Shown: piece by piece, positions 1-8,695 of the stretch
Layout: each line of letters opens with the position of its first letter
How positions within the stretch are numbered: position 1 is the stretch's first letter
Origin: Fimbriimonadaceae bacterium
GTDB lineage: Bacteria; Armatimonadota; Fimbriimonadia; Fimbriimonadales; Fimbriimonadaceae
Reading direction: 5' to 3'
Length of the DNA stretch: 64,000 nt
Assembly (NCBI GenBank): GCA_023957775.1
Contig: JAMLGR010000008.1
Location: forward strand, 62,001-126,000
The notes under the pieces: model-generated
Told to the model about the DNA's origin: nothing
Seen by the model: the letters and a program-made list of their open reading frames with translations, nothing else
Database searches by the model: none
Translations under genes and position numbers: made by a program

Positions 1-69
1 GCAGCACTTGAGGTTTTCCGTGGGAAGCCGGTGATCCTGAAGTCCGTTTCGATCGATCCAATTGCTCAT
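1..69 (-). CDS. Possible N-terminus of a divergent protein (runs off the left edge)
   Basis: An ATG on the minus strand opens 23 codons (MSNWIDRNGL...) without a stop up to the window edge, divergent from the gene that starts at 135. No domain can be recognised from 23 residues and there is no clear ribosome binding site. The plus-strand frames through the same bases do not look like protein, so a divergent gene is plausible. It remains a weak call. Confidence 0.25.
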   Translation of the reverse strand, partial: MSNWIDRNGLQDHRLPTENLKCC

Positions 70-134
70 CGTGCTACCATTTCATCGGTTGCTCGAGCCG
101 GCTTCTTGATCGGTTCTTTGGGCGCCCGGGTCCC

Positions 135-1022
135 ATGCCTCACTGCACTCTCCCCACGCTCCGCGCGCGGCGGTTCGCGTTTGACGCCGGCGGGTGTCTT
201 TACCGGGATCACCTCGGAAGGCGCGTCCTGGCCGATGCCGAAGGGTGCGGCCGACTTGAGATCGAAACCGCGGCGCCGGGCTTGGCGACCGATGCCGCCG
301 CGGATGGCACGTTCGAGGACGGCTTGATCGCGGCCACCGCAGAGGACGGCCCCTCGACGCTCTCGATACTCCGCGGCGGCTTGGAGGCCCTGCCAGACCT
401 CGCCGAAGGGATCGACGTCCGCGGGTCCTTCGAGGGTGCGGGATGGGTGCTCGCGAGCGAGGGGCCCCTGCAGGTGGATGGACTTCGCGAAGAGGCCCCG
501 CTGCCCGCCTCCTCGCTTCCCATCCCGTTCTTTTTGGAGGCGTGCGCCGCGACCCTGACCGTGGTGCGGAGAGACTTTCGGGCGCTTCCCATCGACCGCT
601 TCTCGATCGCAGATGCAGGGGCCCTGAAGGAGCGCGGATTCCGCGTTCAGAACATGAGCGACATCGAACCCCTCGACGGGTTCTTTCCCAACGGTGAATC
701 CAGGGTCGCGCCCGTTGCAAGCCACTTGAACACCGCCTCCTGGAGCGTCGAGCTGCCCGCCGAGGCGTTCGCGGTGGTGTTGCGCAAGATCTACGATCGT
801 TTCCATGGCCGGCAGCGCGCCCGGGTGCTGCTCAACGGGCTACCGGCGGGCACTTGGTACGAGCCGGAAGAGAACCGCGTGGCGCGCTGGGCCATCTCGG
901 ACTTCTGCGCCCGGGTCCCCGAGGACGGCGGTTCGGCGTTGCGGATCGCGATCGATCCGGTCGCGGGCTCCCCGCTCTGGAGCGTGGCGGAAATGGAGGT
1001 GTTCGCTCTTGTCCGCAAGTAG
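135..1022 (+). CDS. Hypothetical protein, C-terminus resembles DUF2961
   Basis: A 295-residue protein without signal peptide or membrane segments. Residues about 225-293 contain RARVLLNGLPAGTWY, then a stretch of charged residues, then AGSPLWSVAEMEVFAL. From memory this resembles the C-terminal part of DUF2961 proteins, which have a capsid-like beta-sandwich fold and often occur with carbohydrate-active enzymes. The rest is unrecognised, and the protein is shorter than typical DUF2961 members. The frame is open upstream to a TGA at 9-11 but has no ATG there, so the N-terminus is uncertain. The last 14 bases overlap the start of the following transporter, so the two are probably translationally coupled. 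The function is not known. Confidence 0.6.
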   Translation: MPHCTLPTLRARRFAFDAGGCLYRDHLGRRVLADAEGCGRLEIETAAPGLATDAAADGTFEDGLIAATAEDGPSTLSILRGGLEALPDLAEGIDVRGSFEGAGWVLASEGPLQVDGLREEAPLPASSLPIPFFLEACAATLTVVRRDFRALPIDRFSIADAGALKERGFRVQNMSDIEPLDGFFPNGESRVAPVASHLNTASWSVELPAEAFAVVLRKIYDRFHGRQRARVLLNGLPAGTWYEPEENRVARWAISDFCARVPEDGGSALRIAIDPVAGSPLWSVAEMEVFALVRK

Positions 1023-1950
1023 AGAAGGGAACCTCAATCCGCGCGAAGCCGCCCGGCGCCCCAACCCCGCCCACGAGCGGGCCAAGCGACGGGCGTCGAT
1101 CGTCAGCCTCGCGTTCAACCTTGTATTCAGCGTCGCCAAATTCGCGGTGGCGATGGCGACGGGGTCGGTGTCGGTGCTCTCCGAGGCCGTGCACTCGTCG
1201 ACGGACGTTCTCGCGGCGGGAATCGCCGCCTACGGGGTGCGCGCCTCGTCCGTTCCGCCCGACGAGGACCACCCTTACGGACATGGCAAGATCGAGGCGC
1301 TGGGCGGGTTCGGGGAGTCGATCCTGCTCTTTTTGGCGGTGGGTTACATCGTCGTCGAAGCGATCCATCGTCTGCGCGTGCCCGCGCCCGTGGAGAACCT
1401 CGACCTCGCGCTCGGGCTGATCGCCCTCTCGACGGTCGGCGCGTCGCTGGTCGGTGCCTACGTGCTCCGCGTTGCGCGCCGCACGGAGTCGCTTGCCCTG
1501 CTGGGAAACGGCCAGCACCTGCTTGTGGACGCGGTTACGAGCGGCGGCGTGCTCGTCGGTCTCGCGTTGACGCGGATGACGGGCGCCTCGTGGGCGGACC
1601 CGGCCGTCGCGTTGGTCCTGGCGGTCTGGATGCTGGGTGGGGCCTGGAAACTTGCCCGGGAGTCGACGCAGCAGCTCATCGATCAGCGGCTCCCGCTCTC
1701 CGAACTCGAGCTGATCGAGTCGATCGTGGTCGAGGAGCAGGCGGTGCTGGGACACCACAGGCTGAGGACGCGCCGGTCCGGCGACGTGCGCTTCGTGGAC
1801 ATGCACATCGTGGTGCCGCGCGAGTGGGAACTGGTGCGTGCCCACGAAGCGGCCGACCGCATCGAGCGGCGCATCGAGGAGCAGCTTTCGCCCGCGCACG
1901 TCGTGGTCCACGTCGACCCCTACGATCCCGAGAAAGAGCGCCGCGCCTGA
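1009..1950 (+). CDS. Cation diffusion facilitator (CDF) metal efflux transporter
   Basis: A 313-residue inner-membrane metal/proton antiporter of the CDF family (Zn2+, Fe2+, Mn2+ or similar). Several hydrophobic helices run from residue 30 to 205. The paired metal-site motifs are visible: HSSTD (H62, D66) in helix 2 and QHLLVD (H170, D174) in helix 5. A conserved HPYGHGK follows helix 2. The C-terminal cytosolic domain (about 215-305) has the family's VDMHIVV and HVVVHVDP strands. I chose TTG at 1009 because GGAGGT sits at 995-1000 at ideal spacing. This start overlaps the previous gene by 14 bases. Length is normal for the family, and the metal cannot be decided from sequence. Confidence 0.9.
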   Translation: MSASREGNLNPREAARRPNPAHERAKRRASIVSLAFNLVFSVAKFAVAMATGSVSVLSEAVHSSTDVLAAGIAAYGVRASSVPPDEDHPYGHGKIEALGGFGESILLFLAVGYIVVEAIHRLRVPAPVENLDLALGLIALSTVGASLVGAYVLRVARRTESLALLGNGQHLLVDAVTSGGVLVGLALTRMTGASWADPAVALVLAVWMLGGAWKLARESTQQLIDQRLPLSELELIESIVVEEQAVLGHHRLRTRRSGDVRFVDMHIVVPREWELVRAHEAADRIERRIEEQLSPAHVVVHVDPYDPEKERRA

Positions 1951-1973
1951 GCTTTCGGGTCGCGGATTCCGAT

Positions 1974-1989
1974 AGTCCCTATGGGGACT
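1974..1989. promoter_or_regulatory. Short inverted repeat between promoter and start codon
   Basis: AGTCCC-TATG-GGGACT is a perfect 6-bp inverted repeat with a 4-base loop. It ends two bases before the ATG at 1992, and a GATAGT hexamer (1971-1976) that could act as a -10 box overlaps its left arm. It could be an operator or a hairpin at the start of the mRNA. No regulator is evident. Confidence 0.35.
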
Positions 1990-1991
1990 CT

Positions 1992-2447
1992 ATGTTCGGC
2001 TTTATCTTCTATGTGGGCGGATGCTTCATCGCCTCGGGGCTCATCACCTTCCTTTGGATGACGATGAAGCCGATCGCCAACCGCAACGACATGCACTCGC
2101 TTCGCAACATGTCGATCCTGTTCGTACTGCTTCTCGGGGGCCCCTACGCGTACACGGAGTATCTCACGTCGGCGCACGGCGACGAGATGCACGACGCCAT
2201 CCTGAAAGGCTTCGAGGAATCCGAAATCGACGGGGAGATCGTGTACTACAAGGTGCTGTCCGTGAGTGGAGACCGCGCCAGGGCCATCGCCGTCGGCTTG
2301 GAGCAGGAGACTTGGGGAGGAACGGATCGCCCGATCGTGGCGGTCACCCTCGAGCGGACTGCCGGCGAGTGGGAGCCCTCCTCGTTCTACGTCGTGTACT
2401 CCGACCGCTTGGGCCGGGAGAACTACACGTTCCCTCCGTTCAGGTGA
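1992..2447 (+). CDS. Small membrane protein of unknown function
   Basis: A 151-residue protein with two hydrophobic segments near the N-terminus (about residues 2-25 and 40-58) and a soluble C-terminal half of about 85 residues ending in FPPFR. The soluble part alternates polar and hydrophobic residues (GEIVYYKVLSVSGDRARAIAV), suggesting a small beta-rich domain. I do not recognise a family. ATG 1992 is preferred because the hydrophobic segment starts right after it, although the frame is open further upstream inside the transporter gene. The downstream neighbour is a heptamer repeat array and then a beta-CASP nuclease. No function can be assigned. Confidence 0.7.
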   Translation: MFGFIFYVGGCFIASGLITFLWMTMKPIANRNDMHSLRNMSILFVLLLGGPYAYTEYLTSAHGDEMHDAILKGFEESEIDGEIVYYKVLSVSGDRARAIAVGLEQETWGGTDRPIVAVTLERTAGEWEPSSFYVVYSDRLGRENYTFPPFR

Positions 2448-2453
2448 AGGGGA

Positions 2454-2527
2454 CGGGAATCGGGAATCGGGAATCGGGAATCGGAAACGGGAACCGGGAA
2501 TCGGGAATCGGGATTCGGGAATCGGGC
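2454..2527. repeat. Tandem 7-bp array (GGGAATC)n
   Basis: About ten tandem copies of GGGAATC with a few variants (GGAAACG, GGGAACC, GGGATTC) fill the gap between the stop codon at 2447 and the ATG at 2542. The array starts seven bases after the stop. It resembles in unit length, but not sequence, the (CCCAAGG)n arrays elsewhere in the window. It lies where the promoter or leader of the downstream nuclease would be. Confidence 0.9.
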
Positions 2528-2541
2528 CATACTTGGCCTTG

Positions 2542-3927
2542 ATGCCGAACACCTACACGGCCTTTGGCGCGGCGCGCACCGTCACGGGCTCCCGCCACCT
2601 CTTGGAAACGAACGGAAAGCGCATCCTTGTGGACTGCGGGCTCTTTCAGGGCCTCAAAGAGATCCGTGAGCGGAACTGGCAGCCGTTTCCCGTTCCTCCG
2701 AGCTCGATCGACGCCATCGTCCTCACGCACGCGCACACGGACCACATCGGCTATCTTCCGAGGATCATTGCGAACGGCTACGCCGGTCCCGTGTACGCGA
2801 CCTCGGCCACGATCGACCTCGTCAAATTGAGCCTTCCGGACTCGGGCCGCCTTCAGGAGGAGTTCGCCCGCCACGCGAACAAGCACGGCGTCTCGAGGCA
2901 CCATCCCGCCCTCCCGCTGTACACCGAGGCCGATGCCTTCGAGGCGTTGAAGCGGCTTGAGCCGATCGAGTACGACACGATGTCCAAACTGCCCGGGGGA
3001 GTGACCTTCCGCTACCTGCGGGCGGGCCACATCCTCGGAGCGGCGTTCGCCGAGCTGTACTTCTCCAACGGCGAGCGGATTCTCATGTCCGGCGACCTTG
3101 GGCGTTACCACGTGCCCATCCTCAAGGACCCGACCCCGGTGGACTTCGCCGAGTATCTCGTGGTGGAGAGCACCTACGGGAACCGGCTTCATGCCAGCGA
3201 GGACGTCGAGGCGATTCTTGAGTCCGTGATCCGGGGAGCGGCGGAGCGCGGGGGCATCGTGCTGGTGCCGAGCTTCTCGATCGGGCGCACCCAGGACCTC
3301 CTCTACCGCATCAACCAGCTTCAGGAAGAGGGGCGCATCCCGCGAATCCCCTTCTATGTGGACAGCCCGATGGCGACGAGTGCGACCGCGATCTACGCAA
3401 AGCACACGGACGAGCACGACCTCGACATGCGCGGCTATCTCGAGCGTGGCGACGACCCGCTCCAGCCCGACCTCCTCTCGTTCGTCCGCGACCGGGAACA
3501 GTCCAAGGAGCTGAACTCGCGCAGGGGGCCGATGGTGATTCTCGCCGGAAGTGGGATGTGTACGGGCGGACGTATCGTGCATCACCTGCTCCGCCGCCTG
3601 AACGAACCCGACACGACCGTCCTGTTCACCGGCTACCAGGCCGCAGGCACCTTGGGTCGAGATATCTTGGAGGGCGCCGATCGCGTGCGCGTTCTGGGCC
3701 ACGACGTCGAGGTCCGCGCGCGGATCGAGAAGCTGAACAGCCTGTCGGCCCATGCGGACCAGGCGGAGATTCTTCGCTGGCTACACGGGTTCAAGACACC
3801 CCCCAAGCGCACGTTCATCGTGCATGGCGAACCCCCTGCGCAAGACGCTCTCCGGGAGAAGATCGTCGCCGAACTCGGGTGGAACGTCGCCATTCCGGAG
3901 CAGGGCGAGCGGTTCGAGCTGGTCTAG
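2542..3927 (+). CDS. Metallo-beta-lactamase/beta-CASP-fold ribonuclease
   Basis: A 461-residue protein of the MBL-fold beta-CASP group, the CPSF73-like/KH-domain-free RNA endonucleases found in bacteria. The zinc motif HAHTDH is at residues 63-68. The other conserved elements follow in order: SGDLGR (second metal aspartate), ESTYGNR, YVDSPMA, SGMCTGGRIVHHLL, LNSLSAHADQ and the final FIVHGEP. All metal and beta-CASP motifs are intact, so hydrolytic activity on RNA is expected. Length is typical. ATG 2542 follows directly on a heptamer repeat. The likely role is RNA maturation or decay, but the substrate is not readable from sequence. Confidence 0.9.
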   Translation: MPNTYTAFGAARTVTGSRHLLETNGKRILVDCGLFQGLKEIRERNWQPFPVPPSSIDAIVLTHAHTDHIGYLPRIIANGYAGPVYATSATIDLVKLSLPDSGRLQEEFARHANKHGVSRHHPALPLYTEADAFEALKRLEPIEYDTMSKLPGGVTFRYLRAGHILGAAFAELYFSNGERILMSGDLGRYHVPILKDPTPVDFAEYLVVESTYGNRLHASEDVEAILESVIRGAAERGGIVLVPSFSIGRTQDLLYRINQLQEEGRIPRIPFYVDSPMATSATAIYAKHTDEHDLDMRGYLERGDDPLQPDLLSFVRDREQSKELNSRRGPMVILAGSGMCTGGRIVHHLLRRLNEPDTTVLFTGYQAAGTLGRDILEGADRVRVLGHDVEVRARIEKLNSLSAHADQAEILRWLHGFKTPPKRTFIVHGEPPAQDALREKIVAELGWNVAIPEQGERFELV

Positions 3928-4014
3928 GGCCCGCTTCCCGGGCTTTCCGCAGGACGGGGAAAACCCTTGTGGGCAGCGCGAAAACGCGCGTTGGTTCGGG
4001 CCGCTCGCTCGTCT

Positions 4015-4020
4015 CATAAT
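4015..4020 (+). promoter_or_regulatory. Putative promoter of dnaB (-10 CATAAT)
   Basis: CATAAT at 4015-4020 with TTGGTT at 3991-3996 (18-base spacer) makes a sigma70-type promoter. The start codon at 4038 is only 17 bases after the -10, so the leader would be about 10 bases. Confidence 0.5.
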
Positions 4021-4037
4021 CAGACCCCGAGACAACG

Positions 4038-5393
4038 ATGGCAGTCACACCCGAATCCCTGGTTCCGATGCACAGCCTGGAGGCCGAAATGAGCGCCCTG
4101 GGCTCGATGATGCGCTCCGAGCGCGCGGCCGAAGAGGTGGTCGCAATCCTCAACCCGGAAGACTTCTACCGGCCTGCGCACCGCGAGATCTTCTTGGCCA
4201 TGCGCCAGTTGTTGATCGGCGCCAAACCCGTGGACATCGTGACGCTCAAAGACGAGCTGGTCAGCCGCAACGCGATCTCCGCGGCCGGCGGCGTCGAGTA
4301 CCTCGTCCAGATCATGGAGTCGGTGCCCAGCGCCGCCAACGCGTCGCACTACGCCGACATCGTCAAGGGGAAGGCGACCTTGCGGCAGTTGGAGGACGCG
4401 GCGTACCAGATCGGAGACATCGCCCGTTCGCCGGACGGGGACGTGGACGAGAAGGTGAACGAGGCCGAACGGGTGCTCCTCGAGGTGGGTTCGAAACGGC
4501 TCGGCAAGGATTTTGTCGACGTGCGGAGTCTCGCCAAGGACTTCTTCGTCGACGTGGACAACATCATCGAAACGGGGAAGCCGATCCTCGGCACGCCCAC
4601 GAAGTTCTACGACCTCGACGAGATGACCACGGGTTTCTACCCCGGCGACTTGACGATCGTCGCGGCCCGGCCCTCGATGGGAAAGACCGCCCTCGTGCTG
4701 AACTTCGCGCTCAACGTGGCGAAGCAGGACGTCGGCAACGTCGCGATCTTCTCGCTGGAAATGGGTTCGAGCCAACTCGTCCGCCGCTTCGCCTCGATGA
4801 TCAGTGGAGTCACCAGCCACGCCTTGCGGCGCACTTCGCTCAGCCACGAGGACTACCGAAAGCTCGCCGACGCGTGCGAGGTGCTCTACGGTCTTCCGAT
4901 CTACATCGACGACACCTCGGATATCTCAGCCTTCGAGATGCGCGGCAAGTGTCGGAGGCTCAAACAGGACGGCGGCCTCTCGCTGATCATGGTGGACTAC
5001 CTCCAGCTCATGCGGGGCAACCGCCGGACGGAGAACCGAGTGCAGGAAATCAGCGACATCGTGCGCTCCCTCAAGGCCCTCGCGAAGGAGCTGCAGGTGC
5101 CCGTCGTCGCCCTCAGCCAGCTCAACCGCAGCGTGGAGTCGCGCGAAGACAAGCGCCCGCAACTCAGCGACATCCGCGAGTCCGGATCCATCGAGGCGGA
5201 AGCCGACGTGGTGATGATGATCTACCGCGAGGCCTATTACAAGGCCAAGGAGCTCACCGCCGACCAGCCGTACGATCCCGAGCGGGTCGAGGAGTCGGAG
5301 ATCATCATCGCCAAGCACCGCAACGGCCCGACGGGGAAAGTGCTGCTGGGATTCCAGCCCTCCTACGCCCGGTTCCTCAACCTCAAACAGTAG
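4038..5393 (+). CDS. dnaB: Replicative DNA helicase DnaB
   Basis: A 451-residue hexameric helicase that unwinds DNA at the replication fork. The N-terminal helical domain (residues about 10-110) begins with the usual HSLEAEMSALGSMM. The RecA-like domain (about 185-450) has Walker A RPSMGKTAL at 211-219, Walker B LIMVDYLQL at about 316-324, and the conserved ALSQLNRSVE and SDIRESGSIEAEADVV segments. Length is standard and there is no intein. It stands alone between the nuclease and a convergent regulator, with its own putative promoter. Confidence 0.98.
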   Translation: MAVTPESLVPMHSLEAEMSALGSMMRSERAAEEVVAILNPEDFYRPAHREIFLAMRQLLIGAKPVDIVTLKDELVSRNAISAAGGVEYLVQIMESVPSAANASHYADIVKGKATLRQLEDAAYQIGDIARSPDGDVDEKVNEAERVLLEVGSKRLGKDFVDVRSLAKDFFVDVDNIIETGKPILGTPTKFYDLDEMTTGFYPGDLTIVAARPSMGKTALVLNFALNVAKQDVGNVAIFSLEMGSSQLVRRFASMISGVTSHALRRTSLSHEDYRKLADACEVLYGLPIYIDDTSDISAFEMRGKCRRLKQDGGLSLIMVDYLQLMRGNRRTENRVQEISDIVRSLKALAKELQVPVVALSQLNRSVESREDKRPQLSDIRESGSIEAEADVVMMIYREAYYKAKELTADQPYDPERVEESEIIIAKHRNGPTGKVLLGFQPSYARFLNLKQ

Positions 5394-5395
5394 GG

Positions 5396-5998
5396 CTAAT
5401 CGCCGGTAGGGGCGATCGGTTCGAAGACCGCCAGCACTTCGGTGGGCAGGTCGTCGGAGTAGATCAATGGCCGAACCCAGACTTGCAGCCACAGGTCCGG
5501 CTCGCCGGGCCGAACGATTCGGATCCGTTCGTTCAAGGGCATCCCGGTCGCGTAGCAACGGGAGACCGGCAGCTCGTCGGGGGCGAGTTGGCGCCCCCTT
5601 TCGTCGAAGACCGTGTCGCCGCCGCGCGGAAGCGATTGACCGATGATGTCCGCCTCCGCAGTCTTGAACAGTTTCACGAAGGCCTGGTTCACCATGCGGA
5701 CGACGTGGTGCTCGTCCAGCACCATGACGCACTGCGAGGTGGCTTCGATCAGAGCCGTCCAGCGCAGCTCCCACTGGCTGGGCCGCTCAAGCTCCGTTTG
5801 ACTAGAGAGGACGATCGCCACGCACGCCGCCCGCGAACCCACGCCAAGCTTTTCGCGGCAACGCACCCAGTAGGTGTTCACGGAAGCGGGCGAAATGTCC
5901 AAATGCCGCGCGATCTCCTTGTCGGTGAGACCCGAAGCCGCAAGCCGCACCATCTCGTGCTCGCGCTTGGAGAGTTCGGCTCGGTATTTGGACGTCAT
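5396..5998 (-). CDS. LuxR-type HTH regulator with C-terminal PAS-like domain
   Basis: A 200-residue protein with an unusual order. The LuxR/GerE helix-turn-helix comes first (residues about 8-65: LSKREHEMVRLAASGLTDKEIA, then SPASVNTYWVRCREKLG). A PAS-like sensor domain follows (about 78-190: LIEATSQCVMVLDEHHVVRMVNQAF...). In most LuxR regulators the HTH is C-terminal. There is no receiver domain or phosphorylation site, so it probably responds to a ligand or partner through PAS. It is convergent with dnaB, with only two bases between their stops, and divergent from purD. Targets are unknown. Confidence 0.8.
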   Translation of the reverse strand: MTSKYRAELSKREHEMVRLAASGLTDKEIARHLDISPASVNTYWVRCREKLGVGSRAACVAIVLSSQTELERPSQWELRWTALIEATSQCVMVLDEHHVVRMVNQAFVKLFKTAEADIIGQSLPRGGDTVFDERGRQLAPDELPVSRCYATGMPLNERIRIVRPGEPDLWLQVWVRPLIYSDDLPTEVLAVFEPIAPTGD

Positions 5999-6112
5999 GG
6001 CGATGAACCTGTCGGGAGTGTTTCCTTGAAGCTTACTCGCCCTCGAGGCCGCGCGAGCCTCCTCCATGAAAACCCTCGACGCATCAGGCGGGCGTCCGGG
6101 TAGCTTTGCAGG

Positions 6113-7366
6113 GTGAAGATCCTCGTCGTCGGATCGGGCGGGCGCGAGCACGCCTTGGCTTGGAAACTGGCGCAAGAAGCCGACGTGCTGTGCGCTCCGG
6201 GCAACCCGGGCATCGCGGAAGAGTGCGAGTGCCGGCCCGTCGCCACGGACGACGCTGCGGGAATGCTCGCCCTCTGTGGCTCCTTCCAGCCCGATTGCGT
6301 GGTGATCGGGCCGGAGGCCCCGCTGATCGCAGGTTTGGGCGACCACCTTCGTGCGGGGGGCTTCTTCGTCGTGGGACCCGGCGCGGACGGGGCGCGCATG
6401 GAGGGCTCCAAGGCGTTTTCGAAAGCCGCCATGGCCGCCGCGAACATCCCGACCGCGAGCTTTGAGACCTTTGTCGACCCCCTCAAGGCGCACGCTTACG
6501 TACGGGCTCGGTATCAGGCGGGAGAACAGGTGGTCGTGAAGGCCAGCGGGGAAGCGCTGGGCAAGGGCGTGCTGATGTGCCCCACCTTGAAGGAGGCCCA
6601 AGACGCGGTCGAGCGCACGATGGTCCAGCGCGAGTTCGGCGACGCTGGGGCGACGGTCGTGATCGAACGGCGCCTGGAGGGTCGGGAGTTCAGCCTCCTC
6701 ACTCTATGCAGCGACGGCTCGTACTGGAGTCTGCCCGTCGCCCAAGACTATAAGCGGGCGCACGACGGCGACGAGGGCCCCAACACCGGAGGCATGGGCA
6801 CGACCAGTCCCCTGTCCTGGGTAGGCCCCGCCCTGGTCCAAAAGACAGAGGAGCGCGTGGTCGCCCCGCTGCTGCGGTACCTGGCCTCGCGCGGGATCGC
6901 CTATCGAGGCGTTCTCTTTTCCGGTTTGATGCTGGTCGACGGGAACCCGTACTGCCTGGAGTACAACGTCCGGTTCGGGGACCCCGAGATCCAGAGCGTC
7001 GTGATGCGTCTGGGTGCGGGGTTGGCCGAGGCGATGGTGGCCGTCGCCCGGGGGCGTTCGATCCCCGAGGTTCCCGTGGCCCGGCCCGCCGCGGTTTCCG
7101 TGGTCGTGGCGTCCCGGGGGTACCCGGGTGCCGTGGAGAAGGGGGTTCCGATAACGCTTCCGTCCATTGGAGACGGGAAGCTGTTCCATTCGGGCACCGC
7201 AATGCGCGATGGGGTCCTCGTCACCAACGGCGGGCGCGTGCTGTGCGCCAGCGCCGCGGGCGATACGCTCGAACAGGCGCGCGCCTCCGCTTACGGACTC
7301 GCCCGGGGCGTCGAGTTCGAAGGCGCGTGGATGCGGTCCGACATCGCGGGAGCCGGGAGTCGGTAG
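6113..7366 (+). CDS. purD: Phosphoribosylamine-glycine ligase
   Basis: A 417-residue enzyme that joins phosphoribosylamine and glycine using ATP, in de novo purine synthesis. It starts at GTG 6113 with the characteristic MKILVVGSGGREHALAW. The ATP-grasp domain shows VVKASGEALGKGV and the strongly conserved NTGGMGTTSPL and EYNVRFGDPEIQ. The C-terminal domain ends around GRVLCASAAGDTLEQAR. In most PurD enzymes the first of these motifs reads KADGLAAGKGV, so the loop is somewhat divergent here. It is followed after 24 bases by purB, forming a purine operon. TAGCTT at 6101-6106 could be a -10 for a very short leader. Confidence 0.96.
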   Translation: MKILVVGSGGREHALAWKLAQEADVLCAPGNPGIAEECECRPVATDDAAGMLALCGSFQPDCVVIGPEAPLIAGLGDHLRAGGFFVVGPGADGARMEGSKAFSKAAMAAANIPTASFETFVDPLKAHAYVRARYQAGEQVVVKASGEALGKGVLMCPTLKEAQDAVERTMVQREFGDAGATVVIERRLEGREFSLLTLCSDGSYWSLPVAQDYKRAHDGDEGPNTGGMGTTSPLSWVGPALVQKTEERVVAPLLRYLASRGIAYRGVLFSGLMLVDGNPYCLEYNVRFGDPEIQSVVMRLGAGLAEAMVAVARGRSIPEVPVARPAAVSVVVASRGYPGAVEKGVPITLPSIGDGKLFHSGTAMRDGVLVTNGGRVLCASAAGDTLEQARASAYGLARGVEFEGAWMRSDIAGAGSR

Positions 7367-7390
7367 ACCAGACTCGGGGGTACCCTCGCG

Positions 7391-8695
7391 GTGCCTATGA
7401 TCGATCGTTACACGACTCCCGCCATGACCGCCATCTGGTCCCGCCACGCCAAGTACGAGCGTTGGCTCGAGGTTGAGTTGGCCATCTGCGAAGGGTATGC
7501 GCGTGCGGGCGTGATTCCCGAGGCGGACATGGAGCAGATCCGGAGCCGAGCCGGGTTCGACCTCGAGCGCTGCGACGTCCTGGAGCAGGAGACCCGGCAC
7601 GACCTGATGGCCTTCGTGCGATGCGTGAGCGAGTACGTGAACGGCGGTCCCGTCGATCCCGACTCCACGACTCCCTCCCGTTGGATCCACTTTGGCGTCA
7701 CGTCCTACGACGCGATCGATACGGCCCTTGGCATGATGCTTCGCGACTCGGTGGACGTGCTGCTCGAGTCCGCCGAGGGGCTTCGCTCCACCATCGCCAA
7801 CCTCGCCCGGTCGCACCGGGACACGCCGTGCATCGGCCGGACGCACGGAATCCACGCGGAACCGGTCACGTTCGGCTTCAAGCTCACGGGATGGGTGCAC
7901 GAGTTGGAACGTTCGATGGCGAGGCTGCGGGCGGCGCGCGAGGAGGTGGCCGTCGGGAAGATCAGCGGGGCCGTCGGAATCCACGCGCACGTCGATCCCA
8001 ACCTCGAGGCCTCGATCTGTGAGAGCCTCGGCCTGCGCCCCGATCCGGCGAGCACGCAGATCGTCGCGCGCGACCGACATGCGGCCCTGTTGTGCGACCT
8101 GGCGGTGCTTGCCGGGTCGCTCGAGCGCTTCGCCACGGAGCTCAGGAACCTGCAGCGCACCGAGATCCTCGAGGTCCAAGAGGAGTTTGCCAAGGGCCAG
8201 ACCGGTTCGAGCGCCATGCCGCACAAACGCAACCCTTGGAACAGCGAGACCGTGTGCGGGTTGGCTCGGGTGGTCCGCGGCAACACGCACGCGATGCTGG
8301 AGAGCATCATGACGTGGCACGAGCGCGATCTAACGAACTCCTCCCTCGAGCGCATCGTGTTTCCAGACACCCTTCAACTGGTGGACTTCATGCTGCAGCG
8401 TATGACGAGGATCGTCAAGGGCCTGGTCGTGATGCCGGAGAACATGGCCGCCAATCTGCGGAAGATGGGCGATCTGGTGTTCAGCGAGCACGTGATGGTG
8501 GCCCTGATCCGCGCGGGCATGAGCAGGGAAGGCGCGTACAAGGTGGCGCAACGCAACGCGGCCAAGGCGTGGGAGGGCGAGGACTTCAAGGCCTCCGTGG
8601 CCTCGGATCCCGACGTTCAGGCGCGGCTGTCGCCGCGGGAGGTCGAGGAGCTTTTCAGCCTCGAACACCACCTGCGCAACGCGAAGGTCCAATGA
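7391..8695 (+). CDS. purB: Adenylosuccinate lyase
   Basis: A 434-residue fumarase/aspartase-superfamily enzyme. It catalyses two fumarate-releasing steps of purine synthesis (SAICAR to AICAR, adenylosuccinate to AMP). It shows the superfamily signature GSSAMPHKRNP at about 276-286, the histidine motif GRTHGIHAEP, and HFGVTSYDAID. The start is GTG 7391 or ATG 7397, which cannot be separated. It follows purD closely and overlaps the next gene by ATGA, so it is in one transcription unit with purD. Confidence 0.97.
   Translation: MPMIDRYTTPAMTAIWSRHAKYERWLEVELAICEGYARAGVIPEADMEQIRSRAGFDLERCDVLEQETRHDLMAFVRCVSEYVNGGPVDPDSTTPSRWIHFGVTSYDAIDTALGMMLRDSVDVLLESAEGLRSTIANLARSHRDTPCIGRTHGIHAEPVTFGFKLTGWVHELERSMARLRAAREEVAVGKISGAVGIHAHVDPNLEASICESLGLRPDPASTQIVARDRHAALLCDLAVLAGSLERFATELRNLQRTEILEVQEEFAKGQTGSSAMPHKRNPWNSETVCGLARVVRGNTHAMLESIMTWHERDLTNSSLERIVFPDTLQLVDFMLQRMTRIVKGLVVMPENMAANLRKMGDLVFSEHVMVALIRAGMSREGAYKVAQRNAAKAWEGEDFKASVASDPDVQARLSPREVEELFSLEHHLRNAKVQ

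Noticed and set aside
832-1911. Long minus-strand ORF (359 codons) opposite the CDF transporter
   Set aside because: A shadow of the high-GC transporter gene. The translation is Arg/His/Asp-rich with no motif, and the plus strand has clear CDF signatures.
3970-3992. GCGCG-AAAA-CGCGC hairpin before dnaB considered as a terminator
   Set aside because: Short stem without a T-run and close to the putative dnaB -35. Evidence was too weak to list.
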